Origin: an uncultured Eubacteriales bacterium
GTDB taxonomy: Bacteria; Bacillota; Clostridia; Christensenellales; Borkfalkiaceae
DNA: 14,793 nt
Direction: 5' to 3'
Assembly: GCA_900545325.1 (NCBI GenBank)
Contig: UQZE01000043.1
Location: forward strand, 1 to 14,793
In this document: one piece after another, positions 7,309 to 14,735 of the stretch
Numbering within the stretch: position 1 is the stretch's first letter
How the letters are laid out: every line of letters starts with the position of its first letter
The notes under the pieces: generated by a model
Seen by the model: the letters and a program-made list of their open reading frames with translations, nothing else
The model's database searches: none
Told to the model about the DNA's origin: nothing
Translations under genes and position numbers: made by a program

Positions 7309-7384
7309 GATTATTATGAAACGTGATATTTCGGGTATTCGGTAAATATTTATCGATAATGTTTTATTGAATAAGAAAAAATAC

Positions 7385-7413
7385 TTTACATCGGGATAAA
7401 AATGTGTTAAAAT
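7385..7413 (+). promoter_or_regulatory. Promoter of the rex-adhE operon
   Basis: TTTACA (7385-7390), a 17-bp spacer and TAAAAT (7408-7413), preceded by TG at 7405-7406 to give an extended -10. This is a well-formed sigma-A promoter in an AT-rich gap, 25 nt upstream of the rex start. No other good promoter is seen until after the phosphatase gene, so it probably drives the whole group to 14626. Confidence 0.65.
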
Positions 7414-7421
7414 GTCTACGA
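7404..7421. promoter_or_regulatory. Degenerate Rex-box-like sequence over the -10
   Basis: GTGTTAA-AATG-TCTACGA aligns to the known Rex operator TTGTTAA-N4-TTAACAA with 6 of 7 matches in the left arm and 4 of 7 in the right. It covers the -10 box, where a repressor would act. Rex commonly regulates its own gene and adhE. The right arm is poor, so this is a tentative call that rests partly on context. Confidence 0.3.
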
Positions 7422-7437
7422 TGAAAAGGAGAGAACG

Positions 7438-8070
7438 ATGACGACGGCGATTTCCAAGGCGACTTTGCAACGCCTCCCGATATATCTTAATTTTCTGAAA
7501 TCCATGCCGGAGGCGCCCGAATACATTTCCGCGACGACGCTCGCAAACGCGCTCAGGCTGGGAGAAGTGCAGGTGAGAAAGGATTTGGCCTGCATCAGCG
7601 ACGCGGGCAAACCCAAAGTCGGCTATATGACGAAAGATCTCGTCGCCGTGCTGGAAAACTATCTCGGCAACGACGTGAACGACGCCGTTCTCGTCGGCGT
7701 GGGGCATCTGGGCAAGGCGCTCATGGCGTACAAAGGTTTTGAAGAATACGGCTTCAAAATCGTAGCGGGCTTCGACCTCGATCCCGCGCTCATAGGCAGG
7801 GAAGTGGCGGGCAAAAAGGTGTTCGGCGTGGATAAAATGGAAAATCTCATCCGCAGGCTGGGCATCAAGATCGGCATCATCACGCTGCCGAAGGAGTGCG
7901 CGCAGGAAACGGCGGACAAGCTTATCGCGGCGGGAATACGCGCGATCTGGAATTTTTCGCCCGCATATATCATCGTGCCCGAAAATGTGGCGGTCAAAAA
8001 CGAAAACATGGCGTCGTCGCTGGCGGTGCTTTCAAAGCAGCTGAAAGAACTGCTGCTTTCCGAAAAATAA
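7438..8070 (+). CDS. rex: Redox-sensing transcriptional repressor Rex
   Basis: Rex represses fermentation and anaerobic respiration genes when NAD+ is high and leaves DNA when NADH rises. The 210-residue protein has the standard layout. An N-terminal winged helix (about 1-80) includes RLPIYLNFL at 12-20 and the recognition region QVRKDLACIS at 45-54, followed by KVGYMTKDL in place of the usual GxPGVGY wing. A Rossmann NAD(H) domain has GVGHLGKAL (87-95) and the acidic strand end AGFDLDP (110-116). A final helix (MASSLAVLSKQLKELLL) would swap between subunits. The ATG follows AAGGAGAG at 7426-7433. adhE begins 12 nt downstream, a classic Rex target, so Rex likely controls its own operon. Confidence 0.95.
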   Translation: MTTAISKATLQRLPIYLNFLKSMPEAPEYISATTLANALRLGEVQVRKDLACISDAGKPKVGYMTKDLVAVLENYLGNDVNDAVLVGVGHLGKALMAYKGFEEYGFKIVAGFDLDPALIGREVAGKKVFGVDKMENLIRRLGIKIGIITLPKECAQETADKLIAAGIRAIWNFSPAYIIVPENVAVKNENMASSLAVLSKQLKELLLSEK

Positions 8071-8082
8071 AGGAGGAAAACG

Positions 8083-10701
8083 GTGCTTAAAAGAAACTAT
8101 GTCGTCGACAGCGTGGAAGCGCTGGAGGCAGAACTCGCGAAAGTGCGTTCGGCGCAGGCGGAATTCGCCCTGTTCACCCAGGAACAGGTGGACGGAATAT
8201 TCCTCGCGGCGGCTTCCGCCGCGAACAAAAGCCGTATCCCCCTGGCGAAAATGGCCGTGGAGGAAACGGGTATGGGCGTAGCGGAGGACAAGGTCATCAA
8301 AAATCACTACGCCGCGGAATATATCTACAACAAATATAAGGACGTAAAGACGTGCGGCGTCATCGAGGAGGACAGGGCGTTCGGCGTGAAAAAAATAGCC
8401 GAACCGATCGGCGTGATCGGCGCGGTCATTCCCACGACAAACCCGACGAGCACGGCGATATTCAAAACGCTCATCTCGCTCAAAACGCGCAACGGCATCA
8501 TCATCAGCCCGCACCCGCGGGCGAAAAAGAGCACCATCGAGGCGGCGCGCATCGTGTGTGAAGCGGCCGTGGCGGCGGGCGCTCCCGAGGGGATTATCGG
8601 CTGGATAGACGTACCGTCGCTCGAACTGACCAATCTTCTCATGAAGGAATCGGATACCATTCTCGCCACGGGCGGCCCCGGCATGGTCAAGGCCGCGTAT
8701 TCGAGCGGTAAACCCGCTCTCGGCGTGGGCGCGGGCAACACGCCCGCCATTATAGACGACAGCGCGGACGTCGTGCTCGCCGTCAATTCGATCATCCATT
8801 CCAAAACTTTCGATAACGGCATGATCTGCGCTTCGGAACAATCGGTCATCGTGCTCGACAAGGCGTACGACGAGGCGAAGCGGGAATTCGCCGCGCGCGG
8901 ATGTTATTTTCTGAATCCCGAAGAAACGGAAAAGGTCAGAAAGACCATCATCATAAACGGCGCGCTGAACGCCAAGATCGTGGGGCAGAAGGCGCATACC
9001 ATCGCCGCGCTTGCGGGCGTAACCGTGCCGGAGGAAACGAAAATCCTTATCGGCGAAGTTACGAGCGTGGAGCTGTCCGAAGAGTTCGCGCACGAAAAGC
9101 TGTCGCCCGTTCTGGCGATGTACCGTGCCCGCGACTTTGAGGACGCGCTTTCCAAGGCGGAAAAACTCATTGCGGACGGAGGTTTCGGCCATACGTCGTC
9201 CGTCTATCTCGATACCGTTCGCGGACAGGAAAAGCTGGCGGAATTCGCCGCCCGCATGAAGACCTGCCGCATACTCGTCAACACGCCGTCCTCCCAGGGC
9301 GGGATCGGCGATCTGTATAACTTCAAGCTCGCGCCCTCTCTCACGCTCGGGTGCGGTTCCTGGGGCGGCAACTCCGTTTCGGAAAACGTGGGCGTGAAAC
9401 ATCTGCTCAATATCAAGACCGTGGCGGAGAGGAGGGAAAACATGCTTTGGTTCCGTGCGCCCGAAAAGGTTTATATCAAAAAGGGCTGTCTGCCCGTCGC
9501 GCTCGACGAAATTAAGACCGTCCTGCATAAAAAACGCGCGTTTATCGTAACGGATACCTTCCTTTACGAAAACGGCTACACAAAGGGCATTACCGACAAG
9601 CTCGACGAAATGGGCGTTTCGCACGCCGTATTCTTCGACGTGGCGCCCGACCCGACTCTGGCCTGCGCCAGGGAGGGGGCGAAACGGATGCTCGAATTCA
9701 AACCGGACGTCATTATCGCGGTGGGCGGCGGTTCGGCGATGGACGCGGGCAAGATCATGTGGGTGCTCTACGAACACCCCGAGGCCGATTTTATGGATAT
9801 GGCGATGCGTTTCGTCGATATCAGAAAGAGGGTGTACACCTTCCCGAAGATGGGCGAAAAGGCGTATTTTATCGCCGTGCCGACCTCGGCGGGCACGGGG
9901 TCGGAGGTAACGCCGTTCGCCGTCATCACGGACGAGCGCACGGGCGTGAAATACCCGCTCGCCGATTACGAACTGCTGCCGAAAATGGCGGTCGTGGACG
10001 CGGACATGATGATGAACGCGCCCAAGGGGCTGACGAGCGCTTCGGGCATAGACGCCGTAACGCACGCCCTCGAAGCTTACGTTTCCATGTTGGCGACCGA
10101 TTATACCGACGGGCTGGCTTTGCAGGCGCTGAAAGTGATATTCGAATATCTGCCCCGCGCTTACGATAACGGGGCGAACGACCCCGCCGCGCGCGAAAAA
10201 ATGGCCAACGCCGCCACTATGGCGGGCATGGCGTTCGCAAATGCCTTCCTCGGCGTATGCCACTCCATGGCGCACAAGCTGGGCGCTTTCCACCATCTGC
10301 CGCACGGCGTGGCGAACGCGCTCATGATCGAACAGGTCATTCGTTTCAATTCCAGCGAAGCGCCCGCCAAAATGGGCACCTTCCCGCAGTACGGGTACCC
10401 GCACGCGCTCAGAAGGTACGCGGAGATCGCGGAGAGCCTGGGCGTAAAGGGAAAGACGGACGCGGAAAAGACGGAGGGGCTGATCGGCAAGATAAACGAA
10501 CTGAAAGAAAAGATCGGCATCAAGAAGACCATAGCCGATTACAACGTGGACGAAAAGCGCTTTCTCGATACGCTGGACGAAATGACCGAACAGGCGTTCG
10601 ACGACCAGTGTACGGGCGCAAATCCGCGCTATCCGCTGATGAGCGAGATCCGCGAAATGTATCTGAACGCTTACTACGGCAGAAAACAAGCCGTGAAATA
10701 A
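8083..10701 (+). CDS. adhE: Bifunctional aldehyde-alcohol dehydrogenase AdhE
   Basis: AdhE reduces acetyl-CoA to acetaldehyde and then to ethanol, consuming two NADH; in the family it forms helical spirosomes in the cytoplasm. The 872-residue protein is full length. The N-terminal CoA-acylating aldehyde dehydrogenase half has PTTNPTSTAIFK (117-128), GVGAGNTPAIID (214-225) and catalytic Cys249 in NGMICASEQS. The C-terminal iron-dependent alcohol dehydrogenase half has the cofactor loop AVGGGSAMDAGK (546-557) and iron ligands Asp657, His661, His727 and His741, each offset by +4 from E. coli AdhE numbering. The start is GTG 8083 behind a strong AGGAGG (8071-8076), 12 nt after rex. The kinase gene follows after 13 nt. 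Both catalytic halves look intact, so the organism probably makes ethanol or a related alcohol. Confidence 0.97.
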   Translation: MLKRNYVVDSVEALEAELAKVRSAQAEFALFTQEQVDGIFLAAASAANKSRIPLAKMAVEETGMGVAEDKVIKNHYAAEYIYNKYKDVKTCGVIEEDRAFGVKKIAEPIGVIGAVIPTTNPTSTAIFKTLISLKTRNGIIISPHPRAKKSTIEAARIVCEAAVAAGAPEGIIGWIDVPSLELTNLLMKESDTILATGGPGMVKAAYSSGKPALGVGAGNTPAIIDDSADVVLAVNSIIHSKTFDNGMICASEQSVIVLDKAYDEAKREFAARGCYFLNPEETEKVRKTIIINGALNAKIVGQKAHTIAALAGVTVPEETKILIGEVTSVELSEEFAHEKLSPVLAMYRARDFEDALSKAEKLIADGGFGHTSSVYLDTVRGQEKLAEFAARMKTCRILVNTPSSQGGIGDLYNFKLAPSLTLGCGSWGGNSVSENVGVKHLLNIKTVAERRENMLWFRAPEKVYIKKGCLPVALDEIKTVLHKKRAFIVTDTFLYENGYTKGITDKLDEMGVSHAVFFDVAPDPTLACAREGAKRMLEFKPDVIIAVGGGSAMDAGKIMWVLYEHPEADFMDMAMRFVDIRKRVYTFPKMGEKAYFIAVPTSAGTGSEVTPFAVITDERTGVKYPLADYELLPKMAVVDADMMMNAPKGLTSASGIDAVTHALEAYVSMLATDYTDGLALQALKVIFEYLPRAYDNGANDPAAREKMANAATMAGMAFANAFLGVCHSMAHKLGAFHHLPHGVANALMIEQVIRFNSSEAPAKMGTFPQYGYPHALRRYAEIAESLGVKGKTDAEKTEGLIGKINELKEKIGIKKTIADYNVDEKRFLDTLDEMTEQAFDDQCTGANPRYPLMSEIREMYLNAYYGRKQAVK

Positions 10702-10714
10702 GGATGGGAAAATC

Positions 10715-11467
10715 ATGGAACTCAAAAAAATAATCGCGGTGCGCACCGCAAAGACCGTTTACCGCGACGGCGGCAACGTCGTCAAGGTGTTCGATAAGGA
10801 ATATTCCAAGGCGAACGTTTTGAACGAAGCGCTCAACCAGGCGCGCGTGGAGGAAACCGACCTAAATATCCCGAAGATACAGGCGGTAACGATGGTCGAC
10901 GGCAAGTGGGCCATCGTCAATACGTATATCCCCGGCAAGACGCTGGAAACGCTCATGAAGGAAAATCCGGACAGATACGGCGAATATCTCGAACTGTTCG
11001 TGGACTTGCAGCTGAAGGTGTTCGCGCAAAAATGCCCGCTCCTCAATAAACTCAAGGATAAAATGAACCGCAAGATAGACGAAACGGGTCTGGACGCCAC
11101 CACCCGTTACGACCTGCATACCCGTCTGGAAGCCATGCCCAAACACAACAAGGTGTGCCACGGCGATTTCAATCCGAGCAACGTCATTCTGCGGGAGGGG
11201 GACGGCGAGCCTTTCATTCTCGACTGGTCGCACGCCACGCAGGGCAACGCCTCTGCGGACGTCGCCCGCACTTACCTGCTGTTTTATCTGGCGGGGGAAA
11301 AGGAACACGCCGAAAAGTACCTGGAACTCTTCTGCAAAAAGAGCGACACGGCGAAACAGTACGTGCAGAAGTGGATACCCATCGTGGCCGCTTCGCAGCT
11401 GACGAAAGATAAAAAGGAAGAGCGGGAATTCCTGCTGCGCTGGATCGACGTTGTCGATTACGAATAG
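10715..11467 (+). CDS. APH/choline-kinase-fold phosphotransferase, substrate unknown
   Basis: A 250-residue protein of the aminoglycoside phosphotransferase/choline kinase superfamily. The ATP-binding lysine is probably Lys24 in NVVKVFDKEY. A hinge-like segment lies near WAIVNTYIPGKTLETL (65-80). The catalytic loop VCHGDFNPSNVIL (147-159) supplies the Brenner motif, with Asp151 and Asn156. The metal-binding ILDWSHATQG (168-177) supplies Asp170. The superfamily phosphorylates drugs, choline, sugars or, rarely, proteins, and the motifs do not identify the substrate. It lies 13 nt after adhE and 18 nt before the [2Fe-2S] gene, in an operon that also encodes a PP2C-type phosphatase, so a role in fermentation or H2 sensing is suggested by context only. 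Antibiotic resistance is unlikely in this setting. Confidence 0.82.
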   Translation: MELKKIIAVRTAKTVYRDGGNVVKVFDKEYSKANVLNEALNQARVEETDLNIPKIQAVTMVDGKWAIVNTYIPGKTLETLMKENPDRYGEYLELFVDLQLKVFAQKCPLLNKLKDKMNRKIDETGLDATTRYDLHTRLEAMPKHNKVCHGDFNPSNVILREGDGEPFILDWSHATQGNASADVARTYLLFYLAGEKEHAEKYLELFCKKSDTAKQYVQKWIPIVAASQLTKDKKEEREFLLRWIDVVDYE

Positions 11468-11485
11468 GTTTCAAGGGGAAAAACA

Positions 11486-11734
11486 ATGGTCAAAGTTACG
11501 GTTTGCATAGGAAGTTCCTGCCATATCAAAGGCGCAAGGCAGGTAGTGGAGGAGTTTCAGCGCCTGATCGCGGAAAACAACCTCAAAGGCGAGGTTGACC
11601 TCGGCGGCACGTTTTGCGTCGGCCGCTGCAACGAGGACGGCGTCAGCGTGCTCGTGGACGACGAATATTATGCCGTCAAGCCCGAGGAAGCGACGGATTT
11701 TTTCAACGAGATCGTCGTGCGGCTGATAGGCTGA
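11486..11734 (+). CDS. Thioredoxin-like [2Fe-2S] ferredoxin (NuoE/HndA type)
   Basis: An 82-residue single-domain protein. The cluster ligands are visible as C7 and C12 (VCIGSSCH) and C44 and C48 (TFCVGRC), the C-x4-C...C-x3-C pattern of the thioredoxin-like [2Fe-2S] domain of NuoE/HndA and related hydrogenase subunits. The family NuoE N-terminal helical bundle is absent, so it is a minimal one-electron carrier. It starts after AAGGGGAA at 11473-11480 and lies 25 nt upstream of the hydrogenase. This suggests it passes electrons to or from that protein's ferredoxin domain, though a direct interaction is inferred. The strand ending VDDEYYAVKPEEATDFF is typical of the fold's C-terminal half. Confidence 0.85.
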   Translation: MVKVTVCIGSSCHIKGARQVVEEFQRLIAENNLKGEVDLGGTFCVGRCNEDGVSVLVDDEYYAVKPEEATDFFNEIVVRLIG

Positions 11735-11759
11735 AAAGGGCGGTTATCCGCAGGGAACT

Positions 11760-13466
11760 ATGCTGAATTATCTTGAATTCAAAAACGCAGAATGTAAGGA
11801 CTGCTATAAATGTCTGCGGGAATGTCCCGTCAAGGCCATAGAGGTCATCAACCACCAGGCGCAGATCATCGCGGGGCGTTGCATACTCTGCGGCAAATGC
11901 ACGGAGGTGTGCCCGCAGAACGCCAAGCGCGTACATACCGAACTCGACGAGGTGAAAGCCCTTTTGTCGTCGGGGGCGGAGGTCGTCGCGAGCGTGGCGC
12001 CCTCTTTCGTGTCGAGTTTCGAAATCGACGATTTTCTTTTGATGAAGATCGCGCTCGGCAAGCTCGGCTTTGCCGACGCGGAGGAAACGGCGGTCGGCGC
12101 GAACGTCGTTACGCAGGAATACGAAAAACTTTTGAAGTCGGGAAAATACGCCAACTTCATCACTTCCGCGTGCCCTGCGGTCAACCGCATGATCCAGCTT
12201 TATTACCCCGAAGCGCTGCAGTTCCTCGCGCCCGTGGACAGTCCCATGCTGGCGCACGTCAAAATGCTGAAAGCCGCGCGCCCGCAGGCTAAGGTCGTGT
12301 TTATCGGCCCGTGTATCGCGAAAAAGCGGGAGGGCAGGGAAAGCGGCATTGTGGACGGCGTGCTCACCTTCGAGGATTTAAAGCGCTTTTTCGAGGAAAA
12401 GGGCGTGGACGTGAAGAATATCGCGCGCTTTGCGGCGGACGGCGGCGGCGACGTGAACAGGGCGAAATATTATCCCATCAGCCGAGGCATCATCAAGTCG
12501 TTCGACAAATACGCGGACGGCTACGAATACGTTGCAGTGGACGGGGCGGACAAGTGCCGCGAGGTGCTGGAAAACATAGGTTCGCTTTCGGGCATGTTTC
12601 TCGAACTCAACAGTTGCGAATACGCCTGCGTCAACGGTCCGTGCAGTTTAATCCACAAGGGCAGCGCGGTCAAGGCCAACGCGGCGATCAGAAAATATAC
12701 AAACAAGGATCTTGAAAATAAAGTTTCCCGCAAAATAGAAACGCCCGACGGCGTGAGTTTCGCGCGGGAATATAAGCGCATGCGTCCGGACGACCGTATT
12801 CCGAGCGAACGCGAGATAGCGGAAATCCTCGCGCGCACGGGCAAGACGAAAAAGAGCGACGAACTCAACTGCGGCGCGTGCGGCTACAACAGCTGCCGCG
12901 AAAAGGCATGGGCGGTCGCCAACGGCTATGCGGAAATAGAGATGTGTCTGCCGTATATGCGCGAAAAGGCGGAGTCCATGTCGTACGAGATCATTCAGAA
13001 CAGTCCCAACGGCATCGTGCTTCTGGACAACGACATGAACATCACCGAGATCAACCTCAAGGCCAAGGAAATTTTCGGTATCGCCGAAAAGGACGTCAAG
13101 GGCCGCGCGGCGTTCGACTTCATGAATCCCACGGAGTTCGTGCTCGCGCTCGAAGAGGGAAAGGACGTTCACAATAAAAAGATAAAGATAGAAAAGACGG
13201 GCAAGACAATAGAACTTTCGGTCATATTGCTCGCCAAGCAGAAAGTTCTTTTCGGCGTCATGAAGGACATCACCGAAGAGGCCGATTACGACGAAAAGCT
13301 GAACGCCGTCAAGCTGGAAACGCTCACCACCACGGACGAAGTCATCAAAAAGCAAATGCGCGTGGCGCAGGAGATCGCCTCCCTGCTGGGGGAAACGACG
13401 GCGGAAACCAAGGTCGCCCTGCTCAAACTGAAAAAGACTTTGCAGGAGGGCGGCGAAGAAAAATGA
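11760..13466 (+). CDS. hydS: Sensory-type [FeFe] hydrogenase with PAS domain (HydS-like, group C)
   Basis: A 568-residue modular iron-sulfur protein. Residues 1-60 carry two [4Fe-4S] motifs (C12, C15, C18, C22; C41, C44, C47, C51). The H-cluster domain spans about 75-315, with ligands C138 in TSACP, C185 in GPCIAKKRE, and C286 and C290 in ELNSCEYACVNGP. A further cluster motif follows (C371, C374, C379, C396), then a PAS domain (about 407-505) and a charged helical tail. The canonical proton-shuttle Cys is Ala137, and two active-site Met positions are Gly183 and Asn284, as known for sensory enzymes such as T. maritima HydS. An H2 or redox sensor is therefore more likely than a producer. The phosphatase gene overlaps its stop by 4 nt, so it is the likely output partner. 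The gene symbol is used by analogy. The ribosome site (AGGGA) is weak. Confidence 0.93.
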   Translation: MLNYLEFKNAECKDCYKCLRECPVKAIEVINHQAQIIAGRCILCGKCTEVCPQNAKRVHTELDEVKALLSSGAEVVASVAPSFVSSFEIDDFLLMKIALGKLGFADAEETAVGANVVTQEYEKLLKSGKYANFITSACPAVNRMIQLYYPEALQFLAPVDSPMLAHVKMLKAARPQAKVVFIGPCIAKKREGRESGIVDGVLTFEDLKRFFEEKGVDVKNIARFAADGGGDVNRAKYYPISRGIIKSFDKYADGYEYVAVDGADKCREVLENIGSLSGMFLELNSCEYACVNGPCSLIHKGSAVKANAAIRKYTNKDLENKVSRKIETPDGVSFAREYKRMRPDDRIPSEREIAEILARTGKTKKSDELNCGACGYNSCREKAWAVANGYAEIEMCLPYMREKAESMSYEIIQNSPNGIVLLDNDMNITEINLKAKEIFGIAEKDVKGRAAFDFMNPTEFVLALEEGKDVHNKKIKIEKTGKTIELSVILLAKQKVLFGVMKDITEEADYDEKLNAVKLETLTTTDEVIKKQMRVAQEIASLLGETTAETKVALLKLKKTLQEGGEEK

Positions 13467-14626
13467 ACGAGCTCCGACTGGAAAGCGGATATACTTCGCT
13501 CAACAAAAAGAACGAGGAGCTTTGCGGCGACAAGGTAGAGGTGCGGAAGAACGGAAAGACGACCACGCTCGTCCTGGCGGACGGGCTGGGCAGCGGCGTA
13601 AAGGCGAATATACTCGCCACGCTCACTTCCAAAATCCTCTGCACCATGGTCAGCGAGGATATCGACATCAACGACTGCGTGGAAACCATTCTGCAGAGCC
13701 TGCCCGTATGCAAGGTGCGCGGCGTGGCGTATTCCACCTTTACGGTCATTCACATGACGGAGGAGGGCAAGGGGTGGCTCTTCGAATTCGACAACCCCGC
13801 CGCCATTCTGATCCGGGATTGCAAGTGCCGCGATTTCGAGCGGGAAACTCTTTCCGTCTGCGGAAAGACGGTTTATAAGAGCGACCTTGCGCTGCAGGAA
13901 GGGGACGTCGTAGTTACCATGAGCGACGGCGTCATCCACGCGGGAATAGGCATGACCATGAACTTCGGCTGGCAGAGGGCGGACGTAAAGGCCTATCTTG
14001 ACCGCACGGTCAAGCCTTCCATGAGCGCCCGCTGCGTGGCGTGGCTGCTCGCGGCGGCCTGCAACGACCTCTATCTCGATAAGCCGGGCGACGATACTAC
14101 GGTCCTCGCCGTCAGAGTGCGAAAGGCGTTGCCCGTCAGCATTATGGTGGGGCCGCCCGTAGACAAAAACAAGGACGATTTTTATATCGAACGTTTTTTG
14201 GGCGGAGAGGGGAAAAAGGTGGTCTGCGGCGGAACGAGTTCGCAGATCGTGGCGCGTTACCTCGGCAAAAAGGTGGAGGCGCGGTTTGATTTTCCCGATA
14301 AAGACGTGCCGCCTATCGGCTATATAGAGGGGATAGACCTTACGACGGAAGGCGTGCTCACGCTGAGAAGGCTTTTGGAGCTTTCGGAAAAGTACCTTTC
14401 GCCGTGCGACTTGGCGCCCAAATACTTCACCAAAAAGGACGGAGCCAGCCTGCTTGCGAACGTGCTTTTCGAAGAGGCGAGCGACATCACCTTTTACGTA
14501 GGGCAGAGCATAAACAAGGCGCACCAGGGGCTGCCGATCGACACGACCATGAAACTGAAACTCGTGGAAAGCCTGTCGAAGAACCTCGCCGCCATGGGCA
14601 AAAACGTGGAAGTCTATTACGACTGA
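13463..14626 (+). CDS. SpoIIE/PP2C-type protein phosphatase with extra C-terminal domain
   Basis: A 387-residue phosphatase that probably removes phosphate from a serine or threonine of a partner protein. The PP2C metal-binding aspartates are visible in LVLADGLGSGVKA (Asp40), VTMSDGVIHAG (Asp155) and KPGDDTTVLAVRV (Asp210/Asp211), which place the catalytic domain at about 1-220. Residues 225-387 form a second domain that I cannot name, with the striking stretches VVCGGTSSQIVARYLGK and PPIGYIEGIDLTTEGVL. No membrane segment or signal peptide is present. The start overlaps the hydrogenase stop as ATGA, so the two are translationally coupled and probably act together: the PAS hydrogenase would sense and the phosphatase would respond. 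The protein is rich in cysteine (11 residues). Its phosphoprotein substrate is not identifiable in the window. Confidence 0.88.
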   Translation: MNELRLESGYTSLNKKNEELCGDKVEVRKNGKTTTLVLADGLGSGVKANILATLTSKILCTMVSEDIDINDCVETILQSLPVCKVRGVAYSTFTVIHMTEEGKGWLFEFDNPAAILIRDCKCRDFERETLSVCGKTVYKSDLALQEGDVVVTMSDGVIHAGIGMTMNFGWQRADVKAYLDRTVKPSMSARCVAWLLAAACNDLYLDKPGDDTTVLAVRVRKALPVSIMVGPPVDKNKDDFYIERFLGGEGKKVVCGGTSSQIVARYLGKKVEARFDFPDKDVPPIGYIEGIDLTTEGVLTLRRLLELSEKYLSPCDLAPKYFTKKDGASLLANVLFEEASDITFYVGQSINKAHQGLPIDTTMKLKLVESLSKNLAAMGKNVEVYYD

Positions 14627-14643
14627 CGCGCGGTAATTAAGTA

Positions 14644-14700
14644 TTTTACGCGGCTTCCGCGAAATAACAAAGTTATTTTAACGCGGCGTCCCGCGGAAAA
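14644..14700. repeat. Compound inverted repeat between phosphatase and alcohol dehydrogenase genes
   Basis: Within the 109-bp spacer, three hairpins can form in series: CGCGG-CTT-CCGCG (14649-14661), AAATAAC-AAA-GTTATTT (14662-14678) and CGCGG-CGTC-CCGCG (14682-14695). The same bases can instead fold as one long nested hairpin. TTTTaCGCGG (14644-14653) then pairs with CCGCGgAAAA (14691-14700) with one mismatch, and the two inner CGCGG/CCGCG arms pair around the AT stem. No T-tract follows, so it is not an ordinary terminator. A regulatory leader or a protein-binding site is possible. Confidence 0.55.
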
Positions 14701-14735
14701 ATAAAATACATTTTATAAAAGGAGTTGTAACACAA

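Noticed and set aside
8032..10746. A 904-codon open frame on the minus strand covering adhE.
   Set aside because: It is the antisense shadow of adhE. High G/C at third codon positions removes minus-strand stops. The predicted protein is rich in His, Arg, Phe and Val with no domain pattern, while the + strand gives a textbook AdhE.
10715..11467. An aminoglycoside resistance gene.
   Set aside because: The kinase fold and Brenner motif are shared by the whole APH/choline kinase superfamily. The operon context is fermentation and H2 sensing, and nothing marks a resistance or mobile element.
11740..11751. GCGG-TTAT-CCGC hairpin before the hydrogenase gene as a regulatory element.
   Set aside because: A 4-bp stem is expected often by chance in GC-rich DNA. 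It might slightly affect the weak ribosome site next to it, but there is no further support.
11760..13466. A catalytic, H2-producing or electron-bifurcating hydrogenase.
   Set aside because: The proton-relay cysteine is replaced, no NuoF-like flavin subunit is present, and a PAS domain plus an overlapping phosphatase gene indicate signalling.
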